This document shows, piece by piece, positions 45,127 to 54,429 of a stretch of 64,000 bases of DNA. Numbering within the stretch: the stretch's first letter is position 1; the number at the start of each line of letters is the position of its first letter. Source of the stretch: Tardiphaga robiniae (lineage in GTDB: Bacteria; Pseudomonadota; Alphaproteobacteria; Rhizobiales; Xanthobacteraceae); assembly GCF_001618955.1 (NCBI RefSeq), contig NZ_LVYV01000023.1:62001-126000 (forward strand), read 5' to 3'. A program made the translations under genes and the position numbers. The notes beneath the pieces are model-generated. The model was given only the letters and a program-made list of their open reading frames with translations. It was not told where the DNA came from and made no database searches.

Positions 45127-45678
45127 GGACCTCTAAGGAGCTGACCGCTCGGAGCGAGCGGTATCCCTTCACGAGCACCCTTGAGCGGGCTCGCCGCCGA
45201 TCCGCGGATGCGTATCTTGCTCTCCAGCTTTGCCCAACCCATGACTGCGATAAATTATCGGTTTTGAGAACGATGCTTCTGATTTTCAAAAGTGCCAAGT
45301 TGCGCGGCAGCCAAAGGGCGTTTTTGCCGGTGCATTTCTCATCGTGAATTGCAGAAGCCAATGCAACCACACAGTGGTCGCTGGTCGTTTTTGTGCGCGC
45401 GAGTGCCACCGATCATCTTTACATCTGACCTATCGATGTACACGGCGGAGCCGATGGCTCGACGCCGCTTCTGGCGCGCAGCCGACATTCGGCAAATAAG
45501 ATCTGTTTGGTAAGAGCCCTGCCGTCGCCCATTAATGTGGCAGCTCTGCCTAAACCGTGGGAGCGGACGATCCAAATTATTGTACGTCCCGGGACAAGCT
45601 TTCTGCGCGCAGGGGGGCATAGGCTTCTTCGAGGTTAGGAACATGGTTAGGCCATGACAACGTCGAAGGAGCGATCGA
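45127..45678. other. Regulatory intergenic region between flavin reductase and amide-type ABC operon
   Basis: A 552-base divergent region with no supportable gene. It should hold the promoters of the flavin reductase (leftward) and of the transporter operon (rightward). I saw no clear conserved sites. Confidence 0.5.
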
Positions 45679-46599
45679 ATGGTCAAGTTGCATTTTGCTG
45701 ACATCCGTAGGCTTTGGCCTGAAACGGGCGCGATGATTGGATGGCGCGCGGCGGCAGTGGGCGCGCTATTGGCGGTTGGTACCTTTGTTCCGATGTCCGC
45801 GCAGGCTGCCGTGCCGGTGGCTTGCGCCGAGTTGCAGGCGAAATATCCGGACTGGAAAGGCAAGACACTCGTCAACGCCATTAATCCGCATACACCGGGC
45901 TATGAATCGATCGATCCCAAGGATCCCAACAAATATATCGGTTTCGATATCGATCTCGGTGAGCAGATCGGCGAATGCCTTGGCTTCAAGCTGACCTACA
46001 AGGCTGTGACCTTCGCGGCCTTGCTGACCACGCTGGCATCGGGCCAGGCCGACATCGTGATTTCCGACATCTATGCCACCGAGGAGCGCGCCAAGGCGGC
46101 CGACTTCATCACCTATTCCAAGGTGTTCGACGGCGTGCTGGTCGCCAAGGGTAATCCCAAGAAGATCACCGGTATCAACACCTCGCTGTGCGGCACGGCT
46201 GCGGCGGAAAACACCGGCTATGTCGAAGTGCCGCTGATTCAGGCGTTGGGGCCGGAATGCAAGAAGGAAGGCAAGGCGGAGCCGACCATCCAGCTCTATG
46301 ACAACAATGCCAACTGCATCCAGGCGATCCTTGCCGGCCGCGCTGATACCTATATCAACGACGTCAACACCGTCGACAACGCGGTGAAGGCCTATCCGGA
46401 CAAGCTCGAGAAGGCGGTTGCGGTGACGATCCCCTATCAGGTCGGCATCGCCGTGCCGAAGGACAAGTCCAAGTTCCGCGATGCGGTGAAGGCCGCACTC
46501 ACCGAGATCTACAAGTCCGGTGATCAGCTCGCACTGCTGAAGAAGTGGAAACTCGATCCGGAAAACCTGATGGAGCCCGGCCTGCTAACGGTGAAGTAA
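45679..46599 (+). CDS. Polar amino-acid-type ABC transporter substrate-binding protein
   Basis: A 306-residue exported binding protein of family 3: signal segment WRAAAVGALLAVGTFVPMSA with cut near QAA, KYIGFDIDLGEQIGECLGF, ASGQADIVISDIYATEERAK, LLKKWKLDPENL. It has four cysteines in the mature part, unusual for this family. Together with the fused permease-ATPase at 46651 it would import a small amide or amino compound, which the amidase-type enzymes downstream would split. Confidence 0.92.
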   Translation: MVKLHFADIRRLWPETGAMIGWRAAAVGALLAVGTFVPMSAQAAVPVACAELQAKYPDWKGKTLVNAINPHTPGYESIDPKDPNKYIGFDIDLGEQIGECLGFKLTYKAVTFAALLTTLASGQADIVISDIYATEERAKAADFITYSKVFDGVLVAKGNPKKITGINTSLCGTAAAENTGYVEVPLIQALGPECKKEGKAEPTIQLYDNNANCIQAILAGRADTYINDVNTVDNAVKAYPDKLEKAVAVTIPYQVGIAVPKDKSKFRDAVKAALTEIYKSGDQLALLKKWKLDPENLMEPGLLTVK

Positions 46600-46650
46600 C
46601 GCCCCCGCCCGCAAGCAAGGATCACTCTTACGTAAGGGCTTTCTGCCTCC

Positions 46651-48261
46651 ATGGAGCTGTTCCTCCACTATCTCAGCATGCCGTATATGATCGAGGGCAT
46701 CCAGGCGACCTTGCAGGTCACCGCCCTCGGTCTGTGCGGCGGGCTGATCCTCGGCCTGATCCTGGCATGGATGCAACTCAGCAGGTTCAAGCCGCTGGCA
46801 TCCTTCGCCCGGGTCTATGCCGTGATCTTTCGCGGCACCCCGCTGATCCTGCAGATGGTGTTTGCCTATAACGCCCTGCCGCAGATCGGCATCAAGCTTC
46901 CCGCCATTCTCGCCGCCGGTCTGGCGCTGGCTTGCAACGAAGCGCCGTTCATCGCCGAGATGCTGCGCTCCGGCGTACTGGGTGTCGATCGCGGTCAGGT
47001 GGTGGCCGGCCAGGCGCTCGGCATGACCCCGGGCGTCCTGATGCGCCGGATCATCGCGCCGCAGGCGATCCGGTCGATGATCCCCGCTTTCGGCAACGAA
47101 GCGGTCAGCGCGCTGAAGAACTCGTCGCTGGCCTCCGTCATCGCCGTGCAGGAGCTGACGCTGCGCTCGACCCAGCTGGCGTCCTCGACCTTCGATTTCT
47201 TCTCGATCTTCTTCGCGTCGGGTCTGATCTATCTGCTGCTCACAGCGGCGATCGCCGGCATCCAACTGCTTCTGGAATGGAAGTTCGACCTCGATCGCAC
47301 GACCAGGCAGAACCAGTTCATGCGCTTCATGCCGTGGTATCGCGCGCCTGGCAGCGACGATCCGCTGGCGCCGCAGGTCGACATGCCGCCGGAAATCCTG
47401 CCCGACGGCGGCATTGCGGAATTACCGCCGCCGCGGATGCGGCCAGAACGCGGCGATCCCATCAAACGCGCCGAGATGCTGGCGCGCAACAATGTCGCCG
47501 TCGAGGTCTCCGATCTCCGCAAGAGCTACGACAGGAACGTGGTGCTTGACGGCGTCGACATCACAGTCAGGATCGGTGAAGTGATCGCGCTGCTCGGACC
47601 AAGTGGCTCCGGCAAGAGCACGCTGCTCCGCTGTATCAACAATCTCGAACTGTGGAACGGCGGCGCTATCAAGGTCGCCGGCCGCCAGCTCGGCTTCAAC
47701 GCGCATGGCAAGCCGCTGTCGCCGCGTTTGCTCGCGAATGCCCGCGCCGAGGTCGGCGTTGGCATGGTGTTCCAGCAGTTCAACCTGTTCGGCCACCTCA
47801 CGGCCAAGGAGAACATCGCTGGCCCGCTGCGCTGGGTGCACGGCGTGGCGCGCGCCGATGCCGAGCGCCGTGCCGATGAACTCCTGGCGCGCGTCGGTCT
47901 CAGCCACCGCGCCGATGCGCTGCCGCGGCATCTGTCCGGCGGCCAGCAACAGCGCGTTGCCATCGCCCGGGCCATCGCGCCCAATCCAAGCGTGCTGTTG
48001 CTGGACGAGCCGACTTCAGCGCTCGATCCCGAACTGGTCAATGAAGTGCTCGAAGTGATCCGCAGGCTCGCCGTCGAGGACGGTCTGACCATGATCATCT
48101 CGACGCATCAGCTCCGCTTTGCCAGCGAAGTGGCCGACCGTGTGGTGCTGCTCGCCGGAGGCGCGATCATCGAGGAAGGCCCAGCCAGTGAAGTCCTGAC
48201 CAATCCGCGCAATCCCGTCGCGCAGCGTTTCCTCAATGCGATGGAGGCGGAAGTCTCGTGA
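46651..48261 (+). CDS. Fused amino-acid ABC transporter permease and ATPase
   Basis: A 536-residue protein joining an HisM/GlnP-type permease (residues about 1-220; EAA loop AGQALGMTPGVLMRRIIAPQ) through a 60-residue linker to a GlnQ-type ATPase (Walker A LGPSGSGKSTLLRC, signature LSGGQQQRVAIARAIAP, Walker B VLLLDEPTSALDP, switch ISTHQLRFA). These are normally separate genes. The fusion keeps all needed motifs. It follows the binding protein by 51 bases. Confidence 0.93.
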   Translation: MELFLHYLSMPYMIEGIQATLQVTALGLCGGLILGLILAWMQLSRFKPLASFARVYAVIFRGTPLILQMVFAYNALPQIGIKLPAILAAGLALACNEAPFIAEMLRSGVLGVDRGQVVAGQALGMTPGVLMRRIIAPQAIRSMIPAFGNEAVSALKNSSLASVIAVQELTLRSTQLASSTFDFFSIFFASGLIYLLLTAAIAGIQLLLEWKFDLDRTTRQNQFMRFMPWYRAPGSDDPLAPQVDMPPEILPDGGIAELPPPRMRPERGDPIKRAEMLARNNVAVEVSDLRKSYDRNVVLDGVDITVRIGEVIALLGPSGSGKSTLLRCINNLELWNGGAIKVAGRQLGFNAHGKPLSPRLLANARAEVGVGMVFQQFNLFGHLTAKENIAGPLRWVHGVARADAERRADELLARVGLSHRADALPRHLSGGQQQRVAIARAIAPNPSVLLLDEPTSALDPELVNEVLEVIRRLAVEDGLTMIISTHQLRFASEVADRVVLLAGGAIIEEGPASEVLTNPRNPVAQRFLNAMEAEVS

Positions 48262-48306
48262 TCGTTACGCGTCGCAAGTTTGTTCAATGTCTATGAGGGC
48301 CTCAGC

Positions 48307-49548
48307 ATGAAGCATCATCTTCTTCCGGTGTCGCCGAAGACCGTTCACTGGGGCTATTTCAGCAAAGTGGTCACGCCCGCGCTGACGCTGAAGTCGGGCG
48401 ACCGTGCTACCATCGAAACGCTGACGCATCATGCCAATGACGATTACGAGCGCATGATCGAAGGCGATCCCGGCGCCGAGAGCGTGTTCAAATGGACCCG
48501 CGAGCACAAGGCCGTCGTCCGCCGCGGCTCTGGCCCGACGGAAGGTCCGTTCATCCGCGGCTCAGGCGAAGGCGTCGGCGTGCATCTGCTCACCGGGCCG
48601 GTGGCGATCGAAGGCGCGGAGCCGGGCGATGTACTGGAAGTGCGTATTCTTGACGTGCGCCCGCGGCCGGCCTGCAAGGCCTGTTATGCCGGCAAGTGCT
48701 TCGGCTCCAACGTCGCCGCGAATTGGGGCTTCCACTATCACGACCTGATCGAGGAACCGAAGCCGCGCGAGGTCGTGACGATCTTCGAGCTCGATACATC
48801 GGGCGAGCCGTTTGCCAAGGCAGTCTATAATTATGTCTGGATGCCGCAGACCGATCCCGATGGCATCCTGCATCCGACCATCGATTATCCCGGCGTGTGC
48901 GTCGATCACGCGACCATCAGGAAACGCGAAAACATTCTTCCCAACGTCAGGGTGCCGGCACGGCTGCATTTCGGCACCATGGGCCTCGCGCCATCCGAGG
49001 AGGATTTCGTGTCGTCGATCCCGCCGAGCTACACCGGCGGCAATATCGACGACTGGCGGGTCGGCAAGGGCGCCAAGATGTTCTATCCCGTGGCGGTGCC
49101 CGGCGCGTTCTTCTCGGTCGGCGATCCTCATGCCGCGCAGGGCGACAGCGAGCTCGGCGGCACGGCCATCGAGACCTCGCTGACCGGCGATTTCGAGTTC
49201 ATCCTGCACAAGCATCGCGACCTCGGCGGTACGCCCCTCGAAGGCCTGACGCATCCGATGCTGGAAACCGCCGATGCCTGGTCGGTCTACGGCTTCACCT
49301 TCCCGAATTATCTCGCCGAACTCGGCGCCAATGCGCAGCTCGACGTCGCCAATCATTCCAGCCTCGATCGGGCTATGCGCGATGCGTTCCGCAAGCTCAG
49401 GCGTTTCCTGATGACGGTGCACAAGATGAGTGAAGATGAGGCGATCTCGCTGATGTCGGTCGGTGCGGATTTCGGGGTGACGCAAGTGGTCGATGCCAAT
49501 TGGGGCGTCCATGGCACAATCCGCAAGAACGTCTTCCGCTGCGACTAA
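48307..49548 (+). CDS. fmdA: Acetamidase/formamidase family protein
   Basis: A 413-residue hydrolase of the FmdA/AmdA family that releases ammonia from formamide, acetamide or similar short amides. The family motif GDPHAAQGDSELGGTAIE is clear, preceded by IPPSYTGGNIDDWRVGKGAK and followed by AISLMSVGADFGVTQVVDAN. The start at 48307 (MKHHLLPVSP) has GAGGG upstream; an earlier in-frame start at 48280 is less likely. It is 45 bases after the transporter fusion gene. Confidence 0.93.
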   Translation: MKHHLLPVSPKTVHWGYFSKVVTPALTLKSGDRATIETLTHHANDDYERMIEGDPGAESVFKWTREHKAVVRRGSGPTEGPFIRGSGEGVGVHLLTGPVAIEGAEPGDVLEVRILDVRPRPACKACYAGKCFGSNVAANWGFHYHDLIEEPKPREVVTIFELDTSGEPFAKAVYNYVWMPQTDPDGILHPTIDYPGVCVDHATIRKRENILPNVRVPARLHFGTMGLAPSEEDFVSSIPPSYTGGNIDDWRVGKGAKMFYPVAVPGAFFSVGDPHAAQGDSELGGTAIETSLTGDFEFILHKHRDLGGTPLEGLTHPMLETADAWSVYGFTFPNYLAELGANAQLDVANHSSLDRAMRDAFRKLRRFLMTVHKMSEDEAISLMSVGADFGVTQVVDANWGVHGTIRKNVFRCD

Positions 49549-49676
49549 GCGGATGAAATTGCACTGAATTCGGCTATGAGGATGGTGGCGCGGTGATTGG
49601 GGAGGTTGCAGGGCAGGGCGCTGCGTCCTTCGGGATGGCACGGAGGTTGCTTCGCTTCGGCTATGAAGGTCGATGC

Positions 49677-52037
49677 ATGAGCCTCCGTCCGTTCACCAGT
49701 GAATCCTACTCTGAAGACGACCGCCCCGAAGCATGGCGCGACGTCCTGAGTTCGATTGGCCTGCAGCCGACGGCTGCGACGACCACGCATCACGGCCACG
49801 CCACCGCAGTTCGTCGCACCTTCGAAGGTATTGCACTGGCCAAATTATCTGCCGGCGCACAGGCGATCTCGCCGCTGTCGGATCTGGCCAGCGACCATCC
49901 CCTGGTGTTGCTGCCGCTAGAGGACGGTGTCGGCCTGAAGACAGTCGCCGGACATCAGATCGTCGCCGTCGGGCATCTGCTGTTGCTGCCGCGCAAAGGG
50001 GACTGGAGCGTCGCATTCCAGCGCGACATGCGCGCGGTGGTGCTCTCGGTGACGTCCGATCCGCTGCACAGCCGCCGCGCCAGTGCACCTGCCATCGCCG
50101 ATGTCCAGATCGTAGGCCCCGGCGGCTTCGGCGATGTGTTCGCGCGTATGATGGAACAGGCAGCCCGCAACCTCGAAACATTGTCCGATGCCGAATGGTT
50201 GGCGATCGCACAAAGTCTTGCCGATCTGTTGCCGACCTTTACACGCCAATTGGCCGAGCCGACGGCTGATCTCAACAGCGGCACGGCGACCAAGGCTGCG
50301 ACCTTGCATCGGCTGTGCCAGACCATCGAGCGACGCCTCGACGATGCGGATCTGACGCCGGCCAAGGTGGCGCAGGCCGAGGGCATCTCCGAACGTTATC
50401 TGCAGAAACTGTTCGAAGGCACCGGCAGCAGCTTTACGCATTACCTGCGCGAACGCCGGCTGCAGCGCACCTGGGCCGATCTGTCGAATCCGTCCGAGGC
50501 GCATCACTCGATTTCCGAGATTGCCTTTCGTGCTGGCTTCAATGACTCCGCGCATTTCAGTCGCACGTTCCGTCACCGCTTCGGCCTGTCGCCGCGCGAA
50601 TTCCGCCAGAATGAAGCTGAGCGCTTGACGGCGTCGGCGATGGCGGCGGGACAACGCGGCTGGCCGCAGGAAGCGCTGGCGCAGTTGCGCAGCCAGCACG
50701 GGCCGTCGACCGCGGGGAAGATTGCGAAGCCGGAGCCGGCCGAGACGATCACGCACGGCATCGCGGATGCTTCGAAGAATCAGCGGCACCATCATCTCGC
50801 CGCCGATGCATCTCGCGTGCACTGGGGCTATTTCAGCCGCTCGTTGCCGCCGCAGATCGAGATCAATTCCGGCGACACGATCACCATCGAAACACTGACG
50901 CAGCACGCATCCGACGATCCCGAGCGGATGATCAAGGGCGATATCGGCGCTGAGAGCGTGTTCCGCTGGACGCGCGATCAGAAGAATGTCGATCGCCGCG
51001 GGGCCGGTCCGATGGACGCCTCGATCTATGGCCGCGGTGCGGGCGAGGGCTTTGGCGTTCACATTTGCACCGGGCCGGTGGCGATCAGGGACGCGCAGCC
51101 CGGCGACGTGCTTGAAATCCGCATCCTCGACATCGTGCCGCGCGCCAGTCGAAATCCGGATTTCGACGGTCAGGTTTTCGGCAGTAGCGTCGCGGCGTGG
51201 TGGGGCTATCACTACAAGGAATTTCTCGCCGAGCAGAATGCGCGCGAGGCGGTGACGATCTACGAAATTCTCGATCACGACGACGTGCCGTATGCGCGCG
51301 CGCTCTATTCGTATCGCTGGGAGCCGCAGACCGATCCGTTCGGCACCGTGCACAATACCTACGACTATCCTGGCATTCCGATTACGCCGGCCTCGGTGCG
51401 GCGTCGGCATGACGTGCTCGACGGCATTCGCATTCCGCTGCGCCCGCATTTCGGTGTCATTGCCGTAGCGCCGCGCGAGGCCGATCTCGTCGATTCAGTG
51501 CCGCCAGCCTATTTTGGCGGTAATCTCGACAATTGGCGGCTCGGCAAGGGATCGACGGTCTATCTACCGGTGTCGGTGCCCGGCGCATTGCTGTCGGTCG
51601 GCGATCCCCATGCCGCGCAGGGCGACGGCGAACTCGGCGGCACGGCGATCGAATGTTCGATGACCGGAACCTTCGAGGTGATCTTGCACAAGAAGGGCAA
51701 TCTCGCCGGCCAGGCGTTCGCCGATCTCACTTATCCGCTGATCGAGACCGAGAGTGACTGGGTGTTGATGGGCTTCAGCCATCCGAACTATCTCGCTGAA
51801 TTCGGCGCCAAGGGGCAGAGCGAGGTCTACGCGACCTCGTCGCTCGATCTCGCGATGAAGGACGCCTTTCGCAAGATGCGGCGTTTCCTGATGAACATCA
51901 AAGGTCTCACCGAAGACGAAGCGATCGCGTTGATGTCAGTCGCGGTCGACTTTGGCGTGACGCAGGTCGTCGATGGCAATTGGGGCGTCCATGCCATTCT
52001 GAGCAAGCGGGTGTTCGACCACACGTCAAAATCATAA
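49677..52037 (+). CDS. AraC-type regulator fused to an acetamidase/formamidase domain
   Basis: A 786-residue two-part protein. Residues 1-320 are an AraC regulator: an AraC-binding-like domain (LPLEDGVGLKTVAGHQIVAV, LLLLPRKGDW) and a double helix-turn-helix (AQAEGISERYLQKLFEGTGS, ISEIAFRAGFNDSAHFSRTF, RHRFGLSPREFRQNE). Residues about 370-786 are a full acetamidase/formamidase domain with GDPHAAQGDGELGGTAIE, a close relative of the neighbouring enzyme. The join near residues 320-370 is a low-complexity linker with no stop or frameshift. The enzyme half may act as an amide sensor or remain catalytic. ATG 49677 matches the regulator start. Confidence 0.93.
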   Translation: MSLRPFTSESYSEDDRPEAWRDVLSSIGLQPTAATTTHHGHATAVRRTFEGIALAKLSAGAQAISPLSDLASDHPLVLLPLEDGVGLKTVAGHQIVAVGHLLLLPRKGDWSVAFQRDMRAVVLSVTSDPLHSRRASAPAIADVQIVGPGGFGDVFARMMEQAARNLETLSDAEWLAIAQSLADLLPTFTRQLAEPTADLNSGTATKAATLHRLCQTIERRLDDADLTPAKVAQAEGISERYLQKLFEGTGSSFTHYLRERRLQRTWADLSNPSEAHHSISEIAFRAGFNDSAHFSRTFRHRFGLSPREFRQNEAERLTASAMAAGQRGWPQEALAQLRSQHGPSTAGKIAKPEPAETITHGIADASKNQRHHHLAADASRVHWGYFSRSLPPQIEINSGDTITIETLTQHASDDPERMIKGDIGAESVFRWTRDQKNVDRRGAGPMDASIYGRGAGEGFGVHICTGPVAIRDAQPGDVLEIRILDIVPRASRNPDFDGQVFGSSVAAWWGYHYKEFLAEQNAREAVTIYEILDHDDVPYARALYSYRWEPQTDPFGTVHNTYDYPGIPITPASVRRRHDVLDGIRIPLRPHFGVIAVAPREADLVDSVPPAYFGGNLDNWRLGKGSTVYLPVSVPGALLSVGDPHAAQGDGELGGTAIECSMTGTFEVILHKKGNLAGQAFADLTYPLIETESDWVLMGFSHPNYLAEFGAKGQSEVYATSSLDLAMKDAFRKMRRFLMNIKGLTEDEAIALMSVAVDFGVTQVVDGNWGVHAILSKRVFDHTSKS

Positions 52038-52055
52038 GGTCCAGGAGACGCGCTG

Positions 52056-52442
52056 TTGCAATTTCACATGATCTCCGGCGGGCCGAAGCCGGTCGCGCCG
52101 TTCAGCCATGCTGTGGAGACCGATGGCTTCGTGTTCGTCACCGGGCAGATGCCAGACACGCCGGCAATGCCGGGCGTGCTGCCCGATGGCATCGTGGCAC
52201 AGACCGAAGCGGTGATGGAAAATCTGCGCGTGGTGCTCAAGGGGCTCGAGCTGGGCTTCGAGCACATCACCATGACCCGGATCTATCTCACCGAGTTCAA
52301 GCGCGACTACGTGGCGATGAACGAAACCTATCGCAGCTATTTTCCGCCGGATCGCCTGCCGGCGCGGACCTGTGTCGGCGTCACGGGCCTCGCTTATGAC
52401 GCTCTGATCGAAATCGACCTGGTTTGTCGACGGCCCACATAA
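52056..52442 (+). CDS. RidA family protein (reactive intermediate deaminase-like)
   Basis: A 128-residue protein of the RidA/YjgF/UK114 group: FSHAVETDGFVFVTGQMPDT, VMENLRVVLKGLELGFEHIT, RIYLTEFKRDYVAMNETY, and RLPARTCVGVTGLAYDALIE with the substrate-site arginine in PARTCV. These deaminate enamines/imines or clear side products of amine metabolism. Start TTG 52056 with GGAGA seven bases upstream; ATG 52068 is the alternative. It closes the operon with the amidase fusion. Confidence 0.92.
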   Translation: MQFHMISGGPKPVAPFSHAVETDGFVFVTGQMPDTPAMPGVLPDGIVAQTEAVMENLRVVLKGLELGFEHITMTRIYLTEFKRDYVAMNETYRSYFPPDRLPARTCVGVTGLAYDALIEIDLVCRRPT

Positions 52443-52467
52443 TGGTCGGTGCAAAGAGATGGAAAAC

Positions 52468-52968
52468 CTAGTTCGCCTTTTCGATCAGGCTTTCCAGCAG
52501 GCGCTTCAGGTCGGCCGTTGCCTTGTTGCCGTAGTTCTCGGCGATATGGGCTTCCTGGCTCAGCGCCAGCGAGTTCAGCCGCTGGGTCAGTGTCTTGCCG
52601 CGGTCGGAAATGAACATCACCACCTTGCGGCGGTCGTCGGGGTCCTGCACCCGGTAGACCAGCGCATCAGACACCATGCGATCGACCATCTTGGTAAGGG
52701 TCGGATGATTCAGCAGAACCGCATCGGCGAGGTCGCCCATGGAGTGGCCCTTGCCGTCGGACAGCACTTTCAGAATGCGCCACTGCTCGACCGGCACGCC
52801 TTCCTTCTTGAAGCGCGCATCGAGCTGGCGATTAATCTCCCGGTTCGCCTGCGCCAGCAGATAAGCGAGGTGTTCGGTGATGGGCGTGCTCGGCGTTCTG
52901 GCCACGGTTGGGAAACTTTGCTGGAAGAGGTGATGAATATTAGGCGACTTTGCCTGATCCATATGCAC
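52468..52968 (-). CDS. MarR-family transcriptional regulator
   Basis: A 166-residue winged-helix regulator: ITEHLAYLLAQANREINRQL dimer helix, VEQWRILKVLSDGKGHSMGD, LNHPTLTKMVDRMVSDALV, VYRVQDPDDRRKVVMFIS wing. It is divergent from the AmiC-like gene, and a perfect 12-base palindrome sits between them. Likely represses its own gene and the amidase/Liv operon. Start GTG 52968 or ATG 52962. Confidence 0.93.
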   Translation of the reverse strand: MHMDQAKSPNIHHLFQQSFPTVARTPSTPITEHLAYLLAQANREINRQLDARFKKEGVPVEQWRILKVLSDGKGHSMGDLADAVLLNHPTLTKMVDRMVSDALVYRVQDPDDRRKVVMFISDRGKTLTQRLNSLALSQEAHIAENYGNKATADLKRLLESLIEKAN

Positions 52969-52976
52969 GGGAATTG

Positions 52977-52988
52977 TTGAATATTCAA
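52977..52988. promoter_or_regulatory. Candidate MarR operator palindrome
   Basis: TTGAATATTCAA is a perfect 12-base palindrome, placed nine bases before the MarR start in a 110-base AT-rich divergent promoter. Position and symmetry fit an operator bound by the MarR dimer, repressing both directions. No experimental support is visible. Confidence 0.55.
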
Positions 52989-53078
52989 TATTTTCCTCTA
53001 CGATATTTTCTTTCGCACGATTTTACTGTCGATAAATTGATGCCGCACCGCCGCTGACAACGTCGAAAGGAGAGCGAC

Positions 53079-54260
53079 ATGCTCTCATCACTGCAGATTG
53101 CAACGACCGGTGCGCTGCCGATGCCGGCGCCTTGGTTGCTGAAGGGCTTTCAGGACAGCGGGGGAGGCCGTGACGCGATTGCACGTCCCGATCTGTTTCC
53201 GCGGCGTCGCAATCGCGAAAAGCTGCGCGTCGTCAATTTTATCGGCTTGTCCGGCCCGGCCGGGATCTGGGGCCTGGCGGGCACCAATAGCATGATGCTC
53301 GCGGCTTCGGAGATCAATCGGCGCGGCGGCATTCTTGGGCGCGAGATCGAGCCGGTGTTTCATGACGCCGGCGGCGATATCGATGGCGTTGTCCGCACGG
53401 CAGCCGACATGATCGCGGCTGGTGATGTCGATGTCATCATGGGCTCGCATATCAGCGCGGTCCGCGTCGCGCTGCGCAAGGTGATTGCCGGGCGCGTGCC
53501 CTATATCTACACGCCTGTCTATGAAGGCGGAGAACGCACGCCTGGCGTGATGGCGATCGGCGAGACGCCGCGCGATCAGTCACGCCCGGCCATCGAATGG
53601 CTGGCGAGTGAAAAGAAAGCGGCGCGCTGGTATCTGATCGGCAGCGATTACGTTTGGCCGTGGCTGGCCCACAAGGCCACCAAGACATACATCGCCGGCG
53701 CCGGAGGGCGCGTGGTCGGTGAGGAATTCGTTGCGCTTGGCGAGCAGAATCACGATGCCCAGATCGCCCGTATCCGGGCCGCCAAGCCGGACGTCGTGGT
53801 CATCTCGCTGATCGGCACCGACAGCATCGTGTTTAACCGTGCCTTCGCTGAACATGGTCTCTCGTCGAAGGTTCTCCGACTGGCGGGGGCCATGGATGAA
53901 ACGCTGCTGCTCGGCATGGGCGCGGATAGCTCCGAGGGGCTCTATTGTGCATCGGGCTATTTCGTCGACCGTGCGTCGGCGGCGAATGATGCATTCCGTG
54001 CGCAATATGAAGCATCGTTCGGACGCTGTGCGCCTGTGCCGGGATCGGTCGCGCAGTCGAACTACGAGGGGCTTCGGTTTCTCGAATCCGTGGCGACCAA
54101 GGCGGGCTCATTCGACGTCCGGCCGATGCTGAACGCGGCGTCCAGCGTGGCCTATCACGGCGCCCGCGGTGAGATCAGCATGCGCGGCGGGCGGGCGAAA
54201 ATGCCGATCTATCTTGCCGAAGCAGACGGTCTGGATTTCAGGCTCATCCGGACATTCTAG
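53079..54260 (+). CDS. AmiC-like amide/urea receptor, no signal peptide
   Basis: A 393-residue protein of the periplasmic-binding-protein type 1 fold (VVNFIGLSGPAGIWGLAGTN, GGILGREIEPVFHDAGGDID, YTPVYEGGERTPGVMAIGET), near the length and pattern of AmiC/FmdD short-chain amide receptors. The N-terminus MLSSLQIATTGALPMPAPWL is followed by charged sequence (RRRNREKLR) and lacks a signal peptide. In Pseudomonas AmiC is a cytoplasmic amide sensor, so this could be a sensor and not a transport component; the Liv system has its own exported binding protein at 56842. Confidence 0.85.
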   Translation: MLSSLQIATTGALPMPAPWLLKGFQDSGGGRDAIARPDLFPRRRNREKLRVVNFIGLSGPAGIWGLAGTNSMMLAASEINRRGGILGREIEPVFHDAGGDIDGVVRTAADMIAAGDVDVIMGSHISAVRVALRKVIAGRVPYIYTPVYEGGERTPGVMAIGETPRDQSRPAIEWLASEKKAARWYLIGSDYVWPWLAHKATKTYIAGAGGRVVGEEFVALGEQNHDAQIARIRAAKPDVVVISLIGTDSIVFNRAFAEHGLSSKVLRLAGAMDETLLLGMGADSSEGLYCASGYFVDRASAANDAFRAQYEASFGRCAPVPGSVAQSNYEGLRFLESVATKAGSFDVRPMLNAASSVAYHGARGEISMRGGRAKMPIYLAEADGLDFRLIRTF

Positions 54261-54429
54261 GTCAGTCGCAGATGACCCGATCGGGACGATCCCGAAAAAT
54301 AATACTTGAAAAGGAAAATATTTCTCTTTCTAATGATGCGCGAAAGGCGACACCGTCGTCGCCTTGACGGCGTGGGCATCCCGAAGAAATGCCGCGCCGG
54401 TTGCATCGTGGATATCAGGAGAAATCATC

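Noticed and set aside
49917-51449. 510-codon minus-strand frame opposite the AraC-acetamidase gene
   Set aside because: The plus strand contains two recognisable domains. The minus-strand frame has no family sequence and no start context.
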